From assembly GCF_022811665.1 (NCBI RefSeq), contig NZ_CP094529.1, positions 124,001 through 188,000 of the forward strand: DNA of 64,000 nucleotides. The letters run 5' to 3'. The DNA comes from Chryseobacterium oryzae. GTDB lineage: Bacteria > Bacteroidota > Bacteroidia > Flavobacteriales > Weeksellaceae. The stretch's first letter is position 1. The number at the start of each line of letters is the position of its first letter. This document shows positions 8,888 through 16,097 of this stretch, piece after piece. Below the pieces are notes generated by a model. It searched no databases and was not told the DNA's origin. It was given only the letters and a program-made list of their open reading frames with translations. Position numbers and translations under genes: made by a program.

Positions 8888-9583
8888 TTAAGAGTATGCT
8901 TTTAAATCGAAACCTAAAAGATCTCCTACTTGTCTGAATTCTTCATCAACAGTTGCATTAAGCATAATTCTATCTTTGGAAACCGGATGAGTAAACACCA
9001 ATTGATGAGCGTGAAGCGTCATTTTGTTGATGCCGAAAGTTTGAAGCCAAAGTTTGTTCTGTTTATTGCAGCCATGCTTTCTGCACCCTAAAATCGGATG
9101 TAAAATGTGTTTAAAATGTTTTCTCAACTGATGGAATCTACCCGTTTCAGGGGTTGCTTCTACCAAACAATATCTTGAAGTTGGGTGTTTTAAGAAGGGG
9201 AGATCTATTTCTGAAGTCTGCAGTCTGCGATAATGGGTAACAGCATTTTGTCTAACCTCATTTTCGTTAATTAAATCATAATCAATGGTTTCTTCTTCTT
9301 TTGCCCAGCCCCGGAGAATGGCAATGTATCTTTTTTCAACCATTTTTTCCTCAAATTGGGTACTCATCGCTCTTAGCGTATCTTTATCTAAAGTAAACAA
9401 TAAAACACCAGAAGTTTTTCGGTCTAGCCGATGCACCGGATACACTTTTTGCCCGATCTGCTTTCTCAGTTCCTGAATCGCATAAGTATCTGCTTCTCCG
9501 GAATAAAAAGACTTGTGAACCAGCAATCCGCTGGGTTTGTTGATGGCAACAAGGTATTCGTCCTGATAAAGAATTTCTAACAT
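8888..9583 (-). CDS. truC: tRNA pseudouridine synthase, TruC-like (RluA family)
   Basis: Predicted to convert uridine 65 of tRNAs to pseudouridine, judged from closer resemblance to TruC than to RluA/C/D. It has YQDEYLVAINKPSGLLVH at the N-terminus, the catalytic VHRLDRKTSGVLLF with the active-site Asp, then EATPETGRFHQLRKHFKHI and a final MTLHAHQLVFTHP. 231 aa and no S4 domain, as expected for TruC. The segment that usually reads HPIIGD..HGD here reads HPILGCRKHGCNK, with two Cys in place of the common Asp residues. Its promoter box abuts the start codon. Confidence 0.84.
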   Translation of the reverse strand: MLEILYQDEYLVAINKPSGLLVHKSFYSGEADTYAIQELRKQIGQKVYPVHRLDRKTSGVLLFTLDKDTLRAMSTQFEEKMVEKRYIAILRGWAKEEETIDYDLINENEVRQNAVTHYRRLQTSEIDLPFLKHPTSRYCLVEATPETGRFHQLRKHFKHILHPILGCRKHGCNKQNKLWLQTFGINKMTLHAHQLVFTHPVSKDRIMLNATVDEEFRQVGDLLGFDLKAYS

Positions 9584-9587
9584 TTTG

Positions 9588-9595
9588 CAAAACTA
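9588..9595 (-). promoter_or_regulatory. -7 box touching the truC start
   Basis: Reverse-strand TAGTTTTG fits TAnnTTTG and ends 4 nt before the ATG at 9583, again implying little or no 5' leader. Confidence 0.45.
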
Positions 9596-9608
9596 AATAT
9601 AATTAGCT

Positions 9609-9803
9609 CTACAACTCTCTTTTAAAAGTATAAATTATACCATAAGAGCTTCCTCCATAATCTCTACTTTCTGCAGTTACCAGTTCCCAACCTTCATTAC
9701 CATGTTGGTTTAAAATTTTATCCATTTCAGCCGGTTCATATCTGGTTTTCCAAAAACCTTTAGGCTCAATAACAACTGTTTTGTACTCAAATCTTTTTTT
9801 CAT
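9609..9803 (-). CDS. Small DUF4177-type protein
   Basis: 64-aa protein resembling DUF4177: FEYKTVVIEPKGFW, a helix around MDKILNQHGNEGWELV, then SSYGIIYTFKREL. DUF4177 proteins are small, single-domain and of unknown function, and the GWELV motif is their hallmark. No signal peptide or membrane segment. It lies 25 bp upstream of truC on the same strand, but truC appears to have its own promoter. Being so short and compact, it is more likely a real cytosolic protein than a chance frame. Confidence 0.7.
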   Translation of the reverse strand: MKKRFEYKTVVIEPKGFWKTRYEPAEMDKILNQHGNEGWELVTAESRDYGGSSYGIIYTFKREL

Positions 9804-9857
9804 GATGAATTTCTTTTATAATTCTAAATGTAGAATAAATTTTTGAAATTTAAACTT

Positions 9858-9890
9858 AAACCTAATGGGTTTCAAAAACCCGTTAGGTTT
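9858..9890. terminator. Long hairpin, CCTAACGGG-type repeat
   Basis: 15-bp arms (AAACCTAATGGGTTT and AAACCCGTTAGGTTT, one mismatch) around a 3-nt loop. A related hairpin follows the gene at 11935. Its position between a leftward gene start and glyS means it terminates neither neighbour clearly, so it may be a dispersed repeat with terminator-like form. Confidence 0.6.
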
Positions 9891-9925
9891 TGGACAATTA
9901 TACGTGCTCCAGTAATATGATTTGT

Positions 9926-9962
9926 AGGTTTGCGGAGCTCCGGAGGAGCGACACCTTTGTGT
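9926..9962. repeat. REP-like palindromic element GCTCC-GGA-GGAGC
   Basis: A short palindrome GCTCC GGA GGAGC (9937-9949) is followed by GACACCTTTGT. A weaker match to the same layout (GTGCTCC ... ATTTGTAG) lies just upstream at about 9904-9928, suggesting two tandem, decayed copies. From general familiarity, elements of this form are scattered through Bacteroidota genomes. Copy number cannot be judged from one window. Confidence 0.45.
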
Positions 9963-10033
9963 TTTTTTTAATTTGAAGGCTTAACTATGCGAACAAATAG
10001 GTCTCTTAAAACTTGTTTTGTTTTACAATGGAC

Positions 10034-10139
10034 TCGTAACTAGCCCTGATTGCAGTGGAAATCCCGCAGCGAGGCGGCGGAGCGAAGCGGAGCTGCCCGA
10101 GCGAGGAATTGAAACGGAAAGCAGGTTCCCGGCTCCTAA
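10034..10139. repeat. GC-rich intergenic repeat element (AGCCCTGATTGCAG ... GAAAGCAGG)
   Basis: A block of roughly 100 bp much richer in G+C than its surroundings, starting TCGTAACTAGCCCTGAT and ending near GGCTCCTAA. The ends can partly pair (AGCC with GGCT). The centre repeats GCGAG/GCGGAG/GCGAAG units. Open frames across it on both strands look spurious. It resembles a dispersed intergenic element seen in flavobacterial genomes; this recognition is from memory, not from a search. It fills most of the 418-bp gap between the DUF4177 gene and glyS, along with the two repeats listed separately. Confidence 0.55.
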
Positions 10140-10194
10140 AAATTTTAAAGTTAAAAACTTCTCTTTTCCATCTTCCAACTTCCCGCTTTTTCAC

Positions 10195-10202
10195 TATTTT
10201 TG
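10195..10202 (+). promoter_or_regulatory. -7 box of the glyS promoter
   Basis: TATTTTTG, an exact TAnnTTTG match, 19 nt before the glyS ATG and downstream of the repeat cluster, so the repeats probably lie outside the glyS transcript. Confidence 0.5.
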
Positions 10203-10221
10203 CAGATAAGACGAAAAATTT

Positions 10222-11763
10222 ATGGCAAAGCAAGAAGATGTTTTCAGGAAAGTGATTTCCCACGCTAAGGAATATGGTTTTATTTTCCCTTCCAGTGAGA
10301 TCTACGATGGTTTATCCGCTGTTTATGATTACGGGCAAAACGGTGCAGAGCTCAAAAATAATATCAAACAATATTGGTGGAAAGCGATGGTACAGCTTAA
10401 CGAAAATATTGTAGGTATTGATTCTGCGATTTTGATGCATCCTACAACATGGAAAGCTTCAGGACACGTAGATGCTTTCAACGATCCATTGATTGATAAT
10501 AAAGATTCTAAAAAACGTTTTCGTGCGGATGTTTTGGTGGAAGATTATTGTGCTAAAATTGAAGACAAAGAAAATAAGGAAATCGAAAAAGCGGCAAAAA
10601 GATTTGGGGATGCTTTTGATAAAGATCAGTTCGTAGCTACAAATCCAAAAATTTTGGAATACAGAGCAAAAAGAGAACAAATTCTTTCCAGATTGGCAAA
10701 GTCTCTTGAAAATGAAGATTTGGCTGATGTAAAAGCATTAATTGAAGAGCTGGAAATTGCCGATCCTGATACCGGTTCTAAAAACTGGACGGAAGTAAGA
10801 CAGTTTAACCTAATGTTCGGAACTAAATTGGGGGCTTCTGCAGATTCTGCGATGGATCTTTATTTGAGACCGGAAACGGCACAGGGAATTTTTGTTAACT
10901 TTTTGAATGTTCAGAAAACTTCACGTCATAGGCTTCCTTTTGGTATTGCACAGATTGGTAAAGCGTTTAGAAATGAGATTGTTGCAAGACAGTTTATTTT
11001 CAGAATGCGAGAATTTGAGCAAATGGAAATGCAGTTTTTTGTTGCTCCGGGCACAGAACTGGATTTCTACGAACAATGGAAACAAAAACGTCTGAATTGG
11101 CATAAAGCTTTAGGTTTAGGTGATGAAAACTACAGATTCCATGATCACGAAAAATTGGCTCACTATGCAAATGCTGCAGCTGATATTGAATTTAATTTCC
11201 CATTCGGGTTCAAAGAATTGGAAGGTATTCACTCAAGAACAGATTTCGACTTAAAGGCACATGAAAAATTCTCAGGAAGAAAGCTTCAGTTTTTCGATCC
11301 GGAAAGAAATGAAAACTATGTTCCTTATGTTGTAGAAACTTCAGTGGGGTTAGATAGATTATTCCTTTCCATATTTTCTCATTGCCTTAAAGACGAAGTG
11401 TTGGAAGATGGTTCAGAAAGAACGGTTTTATCTTTACCACCGGCTTTAGCACCAATTAAAGCAGCTATCCTTCCGTTGATGAAAAAAGATGGTTTGGCAG
11501 AATATGCAGAAAAAATCTTCAATGATCTGAAATATGATTTCAATTTATTCTATGAAGAAAAAGATGCCATCGGAAAGCGTTACAGAAGGCAGGATGCCAT
11601 TGGTACTCCTTACTGTATCACCATAGATCACGATTCTTTAACCAATCATACAGTAACGATAAGAGACAGAGATACTATGGTTCAGGAAAGGGTTCCTGTT
11701 TCTGAGCTGAGAAGAATTATTGATGAGAAAACGAACTTCAGAAATTTACTTTCTAAAATATAA
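10222..11763 (+). CDS. glyS: Glycyl-tRNA synthetase (alpha2, eukaryote/archaea-like class II)
   Basis: Charges tRNA-Gly with glycine. This is the single-chain homodimeric type: motif 1 region SSEIYDGLSAVYDYGQNGAELKN split from the rest by an insertion, LYLRPETAQGIFVNF, motif 2 FGIAQIGKAFRNEIVARQFIFRMREFEQ, and motif 3 VVETSVGLDRL. A C-terminal anticodon-binding domain follows (LPPALAPIKAAILPL ... RYRRQDAIGTPYCITID). 513 aa, usual for this form. It has its own promoter and a strong terminator. Confidence 0.96.
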   Translation: MAKQEDVFRKVISHAKEYGFIFPSSEIYDGLSAVYDYGQNGAELKNNIKQYWWKAMVQLNENIVGIDSAILMHPTTWKASGHVDAFNDPLIDNKDSKKRFRADVLVEDYCAKIEDKENKEIEKAAKRFGDAFDKDQFVATNPKILEYRAKREQILSRLAKSLENEDLADVKALIEELEIADPDTGSKNWTEVRQFNLMFGTKLGASADSAMDLYLRPETAQGIFVNFLNVQKTSRHRLPFGIAQIGKAFRNEIVARQFIFRMREFEQMEMQFFVAPGTELDFYEQWKQKRLNWHKALGLGDENYRFHDHEKLAHYANAAADIEFNFPFGFKELEGIHSRTDFDLKAHEKFSGRKLQFFDPERNENYVPYVVETSVGLDRLFLSIFSHCLKDEVLEDGSERTVLSLPPALAPIKAAILPLMKKDGLAEYAEKIFNDLKYDFNLFYEEKDAIGKRYRRQDAIGTPYCITIDHDSLTNHTVTIRDRDTMVQERVPVSELRRIIDEKTNFRNLLSKI

Positions 11764-11766
11764 ATT

Positions 11767-11796
11767 AAAGCCTTGAGAAATCAGGGCTTTTTCTTT
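11767..11796 (+). terminator. Terminator of glyS
   Basis: 10-bp stem AAAGCCTTGA / TCAGGGCTTT with a GAAA tetraloop, followed by a T-rich run, three bases past the glyS stop codon. Confidence 0.85.
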
Positions 11797-11909
11797 GTTG
11801 GTAAGAGTGAATGATGATATTTGATATTAATGCAGTACAATACTTATATTTTCTTTAACATCAGGTGAAGAAATGTTTTGTCAGATATTCAGATTTTAAC
11901 TTAATTTAT

Positions 11910-11917
11910 TACATTTG
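11910..11917 (+). promoter_or_regulatory. -7 box upstream of the exported protein gene at 11935
   Basis: TACATTTG matches TAnnTTTG and lies 17 nt before the ATG. Confidence 0.45.
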
Positions 11918-11934
11918 GATTAAAATAATAGAGA

Positions 11935-13461
11935 ATGAAGAAAATTTCCTTTTTAATTTTTGGATTATTCCAAACATTTGCTTTTTCACAAACTCAGGAT
12001 CTGGCTTCGTTGGCATCAGGAACCAATGTCGGGATGAATGCCCTTTTTGATACTAAAGACAATCTATACGGTTACGTATCAATCTATTCTTACGGAAAAA
12101 CGCATGATAAAATGCAGAAGTTTGAGTATGTACTGTTAGATAAGAACCTCAATCCTGTTGCGAATAAAGAATTTGAAGCCAATATGCTGGTCGCCAATTA
12201 TTATGGTTATGTAGATTTTAAAGGCCAGATAATTCTTCAGCCATCAGAATTCAATTACCTTCAGGCTTTCTCTAAAGATGCCACAAGACCCGTTTCTATG
12301 GTTATTGATCCGCAAACCAATACTGTAAAGCCCAAAGTATATTATGACTATCTGGAAAACGGAACTTTTGTGGAAATTACTCAGCCAAAAAGCTTTAAGG
12401 AGGAAAGAAAGGAAAACCGTGCCGAAAAAAGAGAAAAAGGCTATAATTATATTTCTTCTGTATCAGAAATTAAAGAAGGTGGTTATCTTGCAGTGGAACT
12501 CAATGATTACGGTAGATATGTTAATAAAAACAGCCTGATAAGATTTGATGAAAACAAAAAGCAAATGTGGAAGTACAGTTATAATACTGATGGCAGCAAA
12601 AAGGTTTTTTCTGATCTCACTATTCTGGAAAGAGATGAAAACTATCTTTACGGAATCCTGAGAAAAGTAAACGATGATGACAAAACATTTTCGGTTCTTA
12701 TATTGGATATGAAAACTGGAAAAGAGGTTTCCAACAAGCCTCTTACCGGGCTTTCGCCGGAGACAATTTATAATATTGATGTATTATACTCCAACGGCAG
12801 AAAAATAGATAATGATAAAACATTTGATGATAAAGTGGTTTATTTAGGCAGAAACTACGAAAAAGGCGTTAAAGGCTTTGCCCGTTTGATGCTTGATAAA
12901 AAGAATTTTAATGTTGATCTTAAAACGTTAAATTATAAACCGGATCTGTCTGCCCGAATTCCTAGGTTAAGTGCAGATGGCGGTGTAGAAAACGGATATT
13001 ATCTTCAGACGAAAGATGTTTATTTTATGAGTGACGGAAGCGTAGGGATTTTATCAGAAAAATTTAAGCCTGAAGGTCAGTACAATGCCCCAAAAACTAC
13101 CGATTTGGTATTTATTAATACCGATAAAGATTTTAAGGTAAAGGATGTTCAGGTTTTTGAAAAAGAAAAATCAAAATGGGTAAACAGCGATTATCTGTTT
13201 TCGCAATACCTGAATAACGGGAAAGATGTTGTTTTTTTCTTCAGAGATTATCAAAAAGATGAGGTAACAAGAGAAAAAAAATGGAATCTTTTTATCAATA
13301 CCATTATCAACGGAAAATTTAAGCAGGAAGTTATCCCTATTTCCCAAAAAGATAATTATGTTGTAACACCTTATGTAGCCAAGGAAGGATACATTCTGCT
13401 CCGCGAGTTTAACGAGAAAGAAAAGTATAATAAAGTTCGTTTGGAGAGATTAAATTATTAA
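11935..13461 (+). CDS. Exported protein of unknown function, beta-rich
   Basis: 508-aa protein with a clear signal peptide (MKKISFLIFGLFQTFAFSQ) and no other membrane segment, so probably periplasmic or surface-exposed. Many short stretches read like beta-propeller blades (LYGYVSIYSYGKTHD, LIRFDENKKQMWKYSY, DKVVYLGRNYEKGVKG), suggesting a repeat-based beta fold. There is a highly charged Lys/Glu/Arg stretch near residue 155 (KEERKENRAEKREKGY). I do not recognise an enzyme signature or T9SS sorting domain. It is transcribed alone, with promoter and terminator visible. Confidence 0.75.
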   Translation: MKKISFLIFGLFQTFAFSQTQDLASLASGTNVGMNALFDTKDNLYGYVSIYSYGKTHDKMQKFEYVLLDKNLNPVANKEFEANMLVANYYGYVDFKGQIILQPSEFNYLQAFSKDATRPVSMVIDPQTNTVKPKVYYDYLENGTFVEITQPKSFKEERKENRAEKREKGYNYISSVSEIKEGGYLAVELNDYGRYVNKNSLIRFDENKKQMWKYSYNTDGSKKVFSDLTILERDENYLYGILRKVNDDDKTFSVLILDMKTGKEVSNKPLTGLSPETIYNIDVLYSNGRKIDNDKTFDDKVVYLGRNYEKGVKGFARLMLDKKNFNVDLKTLNYKPDLSARIPRLSADGGVENGYYLQTKDVYFMSDGSVGILSEKFKPEGQYNAPKTTDLVFINTDKDFKVKDVQVFEKEKSKWVNSDYLFSQYLNNGKDVVFFFRDYQKDEVTREKKWNLFINTIINGKFKQEVIPISQKDNYVVTPYVAKEGYILLREFNEKEKYNKVRLERLNY

Positions 13462-13501
13462 TTCTAAAAACAATATTCAGATCATAAATATTTAAAGTAT
13501 A

Positions 13502-13544
13502 AAAACCTAGCAGACCTCAATATCTGTTAGGTTTTTTTTTCTTT
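13502..13544. terminator. Terminator hairpin with CCTAGCAGA / TCTGTTAGG arms
   Basis: 13-bp arms (13502-13514 and 13523-13535, one mismatch) with an 8-nt loop and a long T run. It closes the gene ending at 13461 and is similar in sequence to the hairpin at 9858-9890. Confidence 0.8.
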
Positions 13545-13572
13545 GAAAATCCAGGGAATTACTATTGAAAAG

Positions 13573-14868
13573 CTAAGATTCTTTTCTGTAATAATCAGCA
13601 ATATTTTTTATTTCATCCAAACTCAGGTTCCACATAAAATTGAGAAACTGCTGATAGCTTTCGCTTTGGTTTTTTGGATCTACACGGTCCAAATATCGGT
13701 TTAAATTATAATTTTTGCGTGCCTCATAAATTTTAGAAAAGCATTTCCCGAGCCAGCCTTTATAATAACGTTCTTCCTCATCGTCCTGCAAAAACTGAAG
13801 GCTTGCGTAAATTCCTAATCCGTAATTTTCAGAATGAAATAAATTGGGCAGGGTTTCCATTCTGGCAATTTTTTCGAGAACAGTATAAGAACCGGATGGC
13901 TTTTCATCTTTGATCTCTGTCTGGAGCTCCGGAAAAAGTTTTTTTAGCTGGTTAATTCTTAGCGTAATTTCGGGATGTGATCGTATAGAGTCTTTATCTA
14001 ATTTTTCTTTAAAATGATTATAGTTGTAGAGCGAAAAATCTTCTTTCTTCATCCATTCTTCTCTGAATGCCTGATTGGGAAGATTAAAATACTTTTTGTA
14101 GGTTTCAGTCTGGAGGGTTCTTGGCGAAATAGTATCGAAATTTTCAAGCCTTTTCAAAGTATTTACAAATTCAGCGGGTTTGAAGCTGCTTTTTTTAAAC
14201 AGCACATAGCCTAGTGAATCTGCCTGCATTTCCTGTTTTCGGTTTTCAATACCTTTTTTATAAATGCGGTTTTTCAGAACATCAAAAGCTCTTTTATTAC
14301 GGTTTTCTTTGTTTTGCTTTATATTCTGCACCACAAGACGATCCATTTTGTTTTGATCAATTAATCTTACAAAAGTTTTCAGGGTATGATTTTCAATTCT
14401 GTGACCCAATTCGTGTGCAATTACCGCAGTGAGCTGCTCATCGTTATTCAGCCAGTAAAAAAGTCCCATATTGATTACAAAGGTGCCGTCTGCAAAACAA
14501 TATGCATTCGGTGTATTGTCTTTGGCAACGAGGATTTTCAGGTCTTGTGGAATTTGGCTGTTATTCTTTCTCAATCCCGCAATCAGGCTGTTTATTTTTT
14601 CGTTAAAAACAGAATGGAAAACAAAATCTTTGTCGCGCACCTTTTCGGCAAAATCTTTCTCGAATTCTTTGTATATTTTTGCCAGTTCATTCCCTTGTTT
14701 CCCGGAGAAATCTGTTTTAGCTTTCTTGATGAGATTTTCATTGTTCAGGGAAAATGTTTTAAGAAATTCTTTTCTCTGCGGGTAATCTGCCGTATCTAAA
14801 GGCTTATAAGTCTGCCCGAAAGAAATAAAAAAAACACAGAACAAAAAGAAAATAGAGATTTTTTTCAT
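13573..14868 (-). CDS. Exported M48-family zinc metalloprotease
   Basis: Periplasmic peptidase. The signal peptide MKKISIFFLFCVFFISFGQ is followed by the M48 zinc site AVIAHELGHRIENHT (His152, Glu153, His156) and the downstream EMQADSLGY segment that supplies the third ligand. Preceding text NAYCFADGTFVINMGLFYWL is also typical of M48. 431 aa, with a C-terminal helical part of unknown role. Family members such as BepA act in outer-membrane quality control; that role here is only an inference. It is divergent from a serine hydrolase gene with separate promoters. Confidence 0.88.
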   Translation of the reverse strand: MKKISIFFLFCVFFISFGQTYKPLDTADYPQRKEFLKTFSLNNENLIKKAKTDFSGKQGNELAKIYKEFEKDFAEKVRDKDFVFHSVFNEKINSLIAGLRKNNSQIPQDLKILVAKDNTPNAYCFADGTFVINMGLFYWLNNDEQLTAVIAHELGHRIENHTLKTFVRLIDQNKMDRLVVQNIKQNKENRNKRAFDVLKNRIYKKGIENRKQEMQADSLGYVLFKKSSFKPAEFVNTLKRLENFDTISPRTLQTETYKKYFNLPNQAFREEWMKKEDFSLYNYNHFKEKLDKDSIRSHPEITLRINQLKKLFPELQTEIKDEKPSGSYTVLEKIARMETLPNLFHSENYGLGIYASLQFLQDDEEERYYKGWLGKCFSKIYEARKNYNLNRYLDRVDPKNQSESYQQFLNFMWNLSLDEIKNIADYYRKES

Positions 14869-14888
14869 GATGATGTGATGACTGTCTA

Positions 14889-14896
14889 CAAATGTA
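14889..14896 (-). promoter_or_regulatory. -7 box of the M48 protease promoter
   Basis: Reverse-strand TACATTTG, exact TAnnTTTG match, 20 nt before the ATG at 14868. Confidence 0.45.
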
Positions 14897-14927
14897 AATC
14901 ATTTCATTTTAGTTTTCAAATTTGTCT

Positions 14928-14935
14928 TACATTTG
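14928..14935 (+). promoter_or_regulatory. -7 box of the serine hydrolase promoter
   Basis: TACATTTG, exact TAnnTTTG match, 20 nt before the ATG at 14956. It forms a divergent pair with the promoter at 14889. Confidence 0.45.
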
Positions 14936-14955
14936 TTTTATATCAAACTATAGTT

Positions 14956-16089
14956 ATGTGGGTGTTTTTATACTTTATTTTAATTTTTGCGGTACTTTTA
15001 ACGGTTTTTCACCTTCTTGGTTACGGCTATCTGATTAACGGAATTTCTAAAACCTACCTTAAAGGAAAAACGAGTGCCAATATTGATGACGGCAATTTTT
15101 TCTCTAAAAATAATATCGAAACGAAAGATCCTAAGCCGTGGGAAACTGCAGAAAATTACAATAAAACAGTTTTACCTAAAAATATAGTTGATGATTTAAT
15201 ACACTCTGATACTGCTTCTTTTTTAGTAGTAAAAGACGGGAAACTGGTTCACGAACAATATTATAAGAACTATAAAAAAACGTCGCTTACCAATTCGTTT
15301 TCTATGGCAAAGGCAATAACTGTAATGCTTTTTGGTAAAGCTCTGGAAGAAGGAAAAATTAAAAATATCGATCAAAAATTTTCAGATTATTTTGATGAAT
15401 TTAAAAATAGAGATTTTGCCAAGGATTTAACGTTAAGACATCTTGCACAAATGGAATCTGGTCTAGACTGGAGAGAAGATTATAAAAATCCTTTTCTTCC
15501 CAATGCAAAGGCATATTATGGCAAAAACCTGATGGACGCTACTTTTAGAAGAATATTTAAAGAAAAACCAGGTGAGAGGTTCGAATATCAGAGTGGTACT
15601 ACTCAGCTTTTGGGATTTGCTGTGAGAAAAGCGGTTAACCAAACTTTGGCAAGCTATCTTTCCGAAAAATTTTGGATTCCTTTGGGGATGGAACATAATG
15701 CCATTTGGAGTACAGATTCTTTGGGGATGGAAAAAACTTATTGCTGCATTCATGCTACTTCAAGAGATTTTGCTAAGCTCGGACAGTTATTTTTAAATGA
15801 TGGTCAATTTGAAGGCAAACAACTTTTAGATCTTGATTTTATCAATGAGATGCGAAAGCCAACCCAGAAATCTGAAGAAATTTACGGAATGGGATTCTGG
15901 ATCAATCATGATAATCCTATAAAGCATTACTATTTTTTAGGATTACAAGGTCAGTACATTATTATAATTCCTGAGCATAAAATGGTTATTGTAAGAACCG
16001 GAAGCTATCAAAATCTGCCGAAAACAGACAGGGGAAGACCCGATCAGGTAAAGTTTTTGGTAAACGAAACAGTGAAAGTGTTTGTTTGA
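14956..16089 (+). CDS. Membrane-anchored serine hydrolase (beta-lactamase/class C-like)
   Basis: Serine hydrolase of the beta-lactamase-related (Pfam Beta-lactamase) group, acting outside the inner membrane. An N-terminal hydrophobic anchor (MWVFLYFILIFAVLLTVFHL) precedes SFLVVKDGKLVHEQYY, the SxxK motif SFSMAK (Ser116, Lys119), LTLRHLAQMESGLDW, YQSGTTQLLG in the YxN position, and GLQGQYIIIIPE near the end. 377 aa from ATG 14956; the open frame runs 27 codons further back, but that part overlaps the promoter. Likely substrates are D-amino-acid peptides or esters rather than antibiotics; substrate cannot be told from sequence. Confidence 0.85.
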   Translation: MWVFLYFILIFAVLLTVFHLLGYGYLINGISKTYLKGKTSANIDDGNFFSKNNIETKDPKPWETAENYNKTVLPKNIVDDLIHSDTASFLVVKDGKLVHEQYYKNYKKTSLTNSFSMAKAITVMLFGKALEEGKIKNIDQKFSDYFDEFKNRDFAKDLTLRHLAQMESGLDWREDYKNPFLPNAKAYYGKNLMDATFRRIFKEKPGERFEYQSGTTQLLGFAVRKAVNQTLASYLSEKFWIPLGMEHNAIWSTDSLGMEKTYCCIHATSRDFAKLGQLFLNDGQFEGKQLLDLDFINEMRKPTQKSEEIYGMGFWINHDNPIKHYYFLGLQGQYIIIIPEHKMVIVRTGSYQNLPKTDRGRPDQVKFLVNETVKVFV

Positions 16090-16097
16090 GAAAAATT

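Noticed and set aside
10018..10263. Overlapping open frames of 63-85 codons on both strands ahead of glyS
   Set aside because: They run through the GC-rich repeat element, have compositions unlike proteins here, match no family, and two overlap the glyS start or promoter.
14386..14799. 137-codon frame opposite the M48 protease gene
   Set aside because: It lies wholly within the M48 coding region, which has an intact catalytic motif and signal peptide; the opposite frame has no family match and is a shadow.
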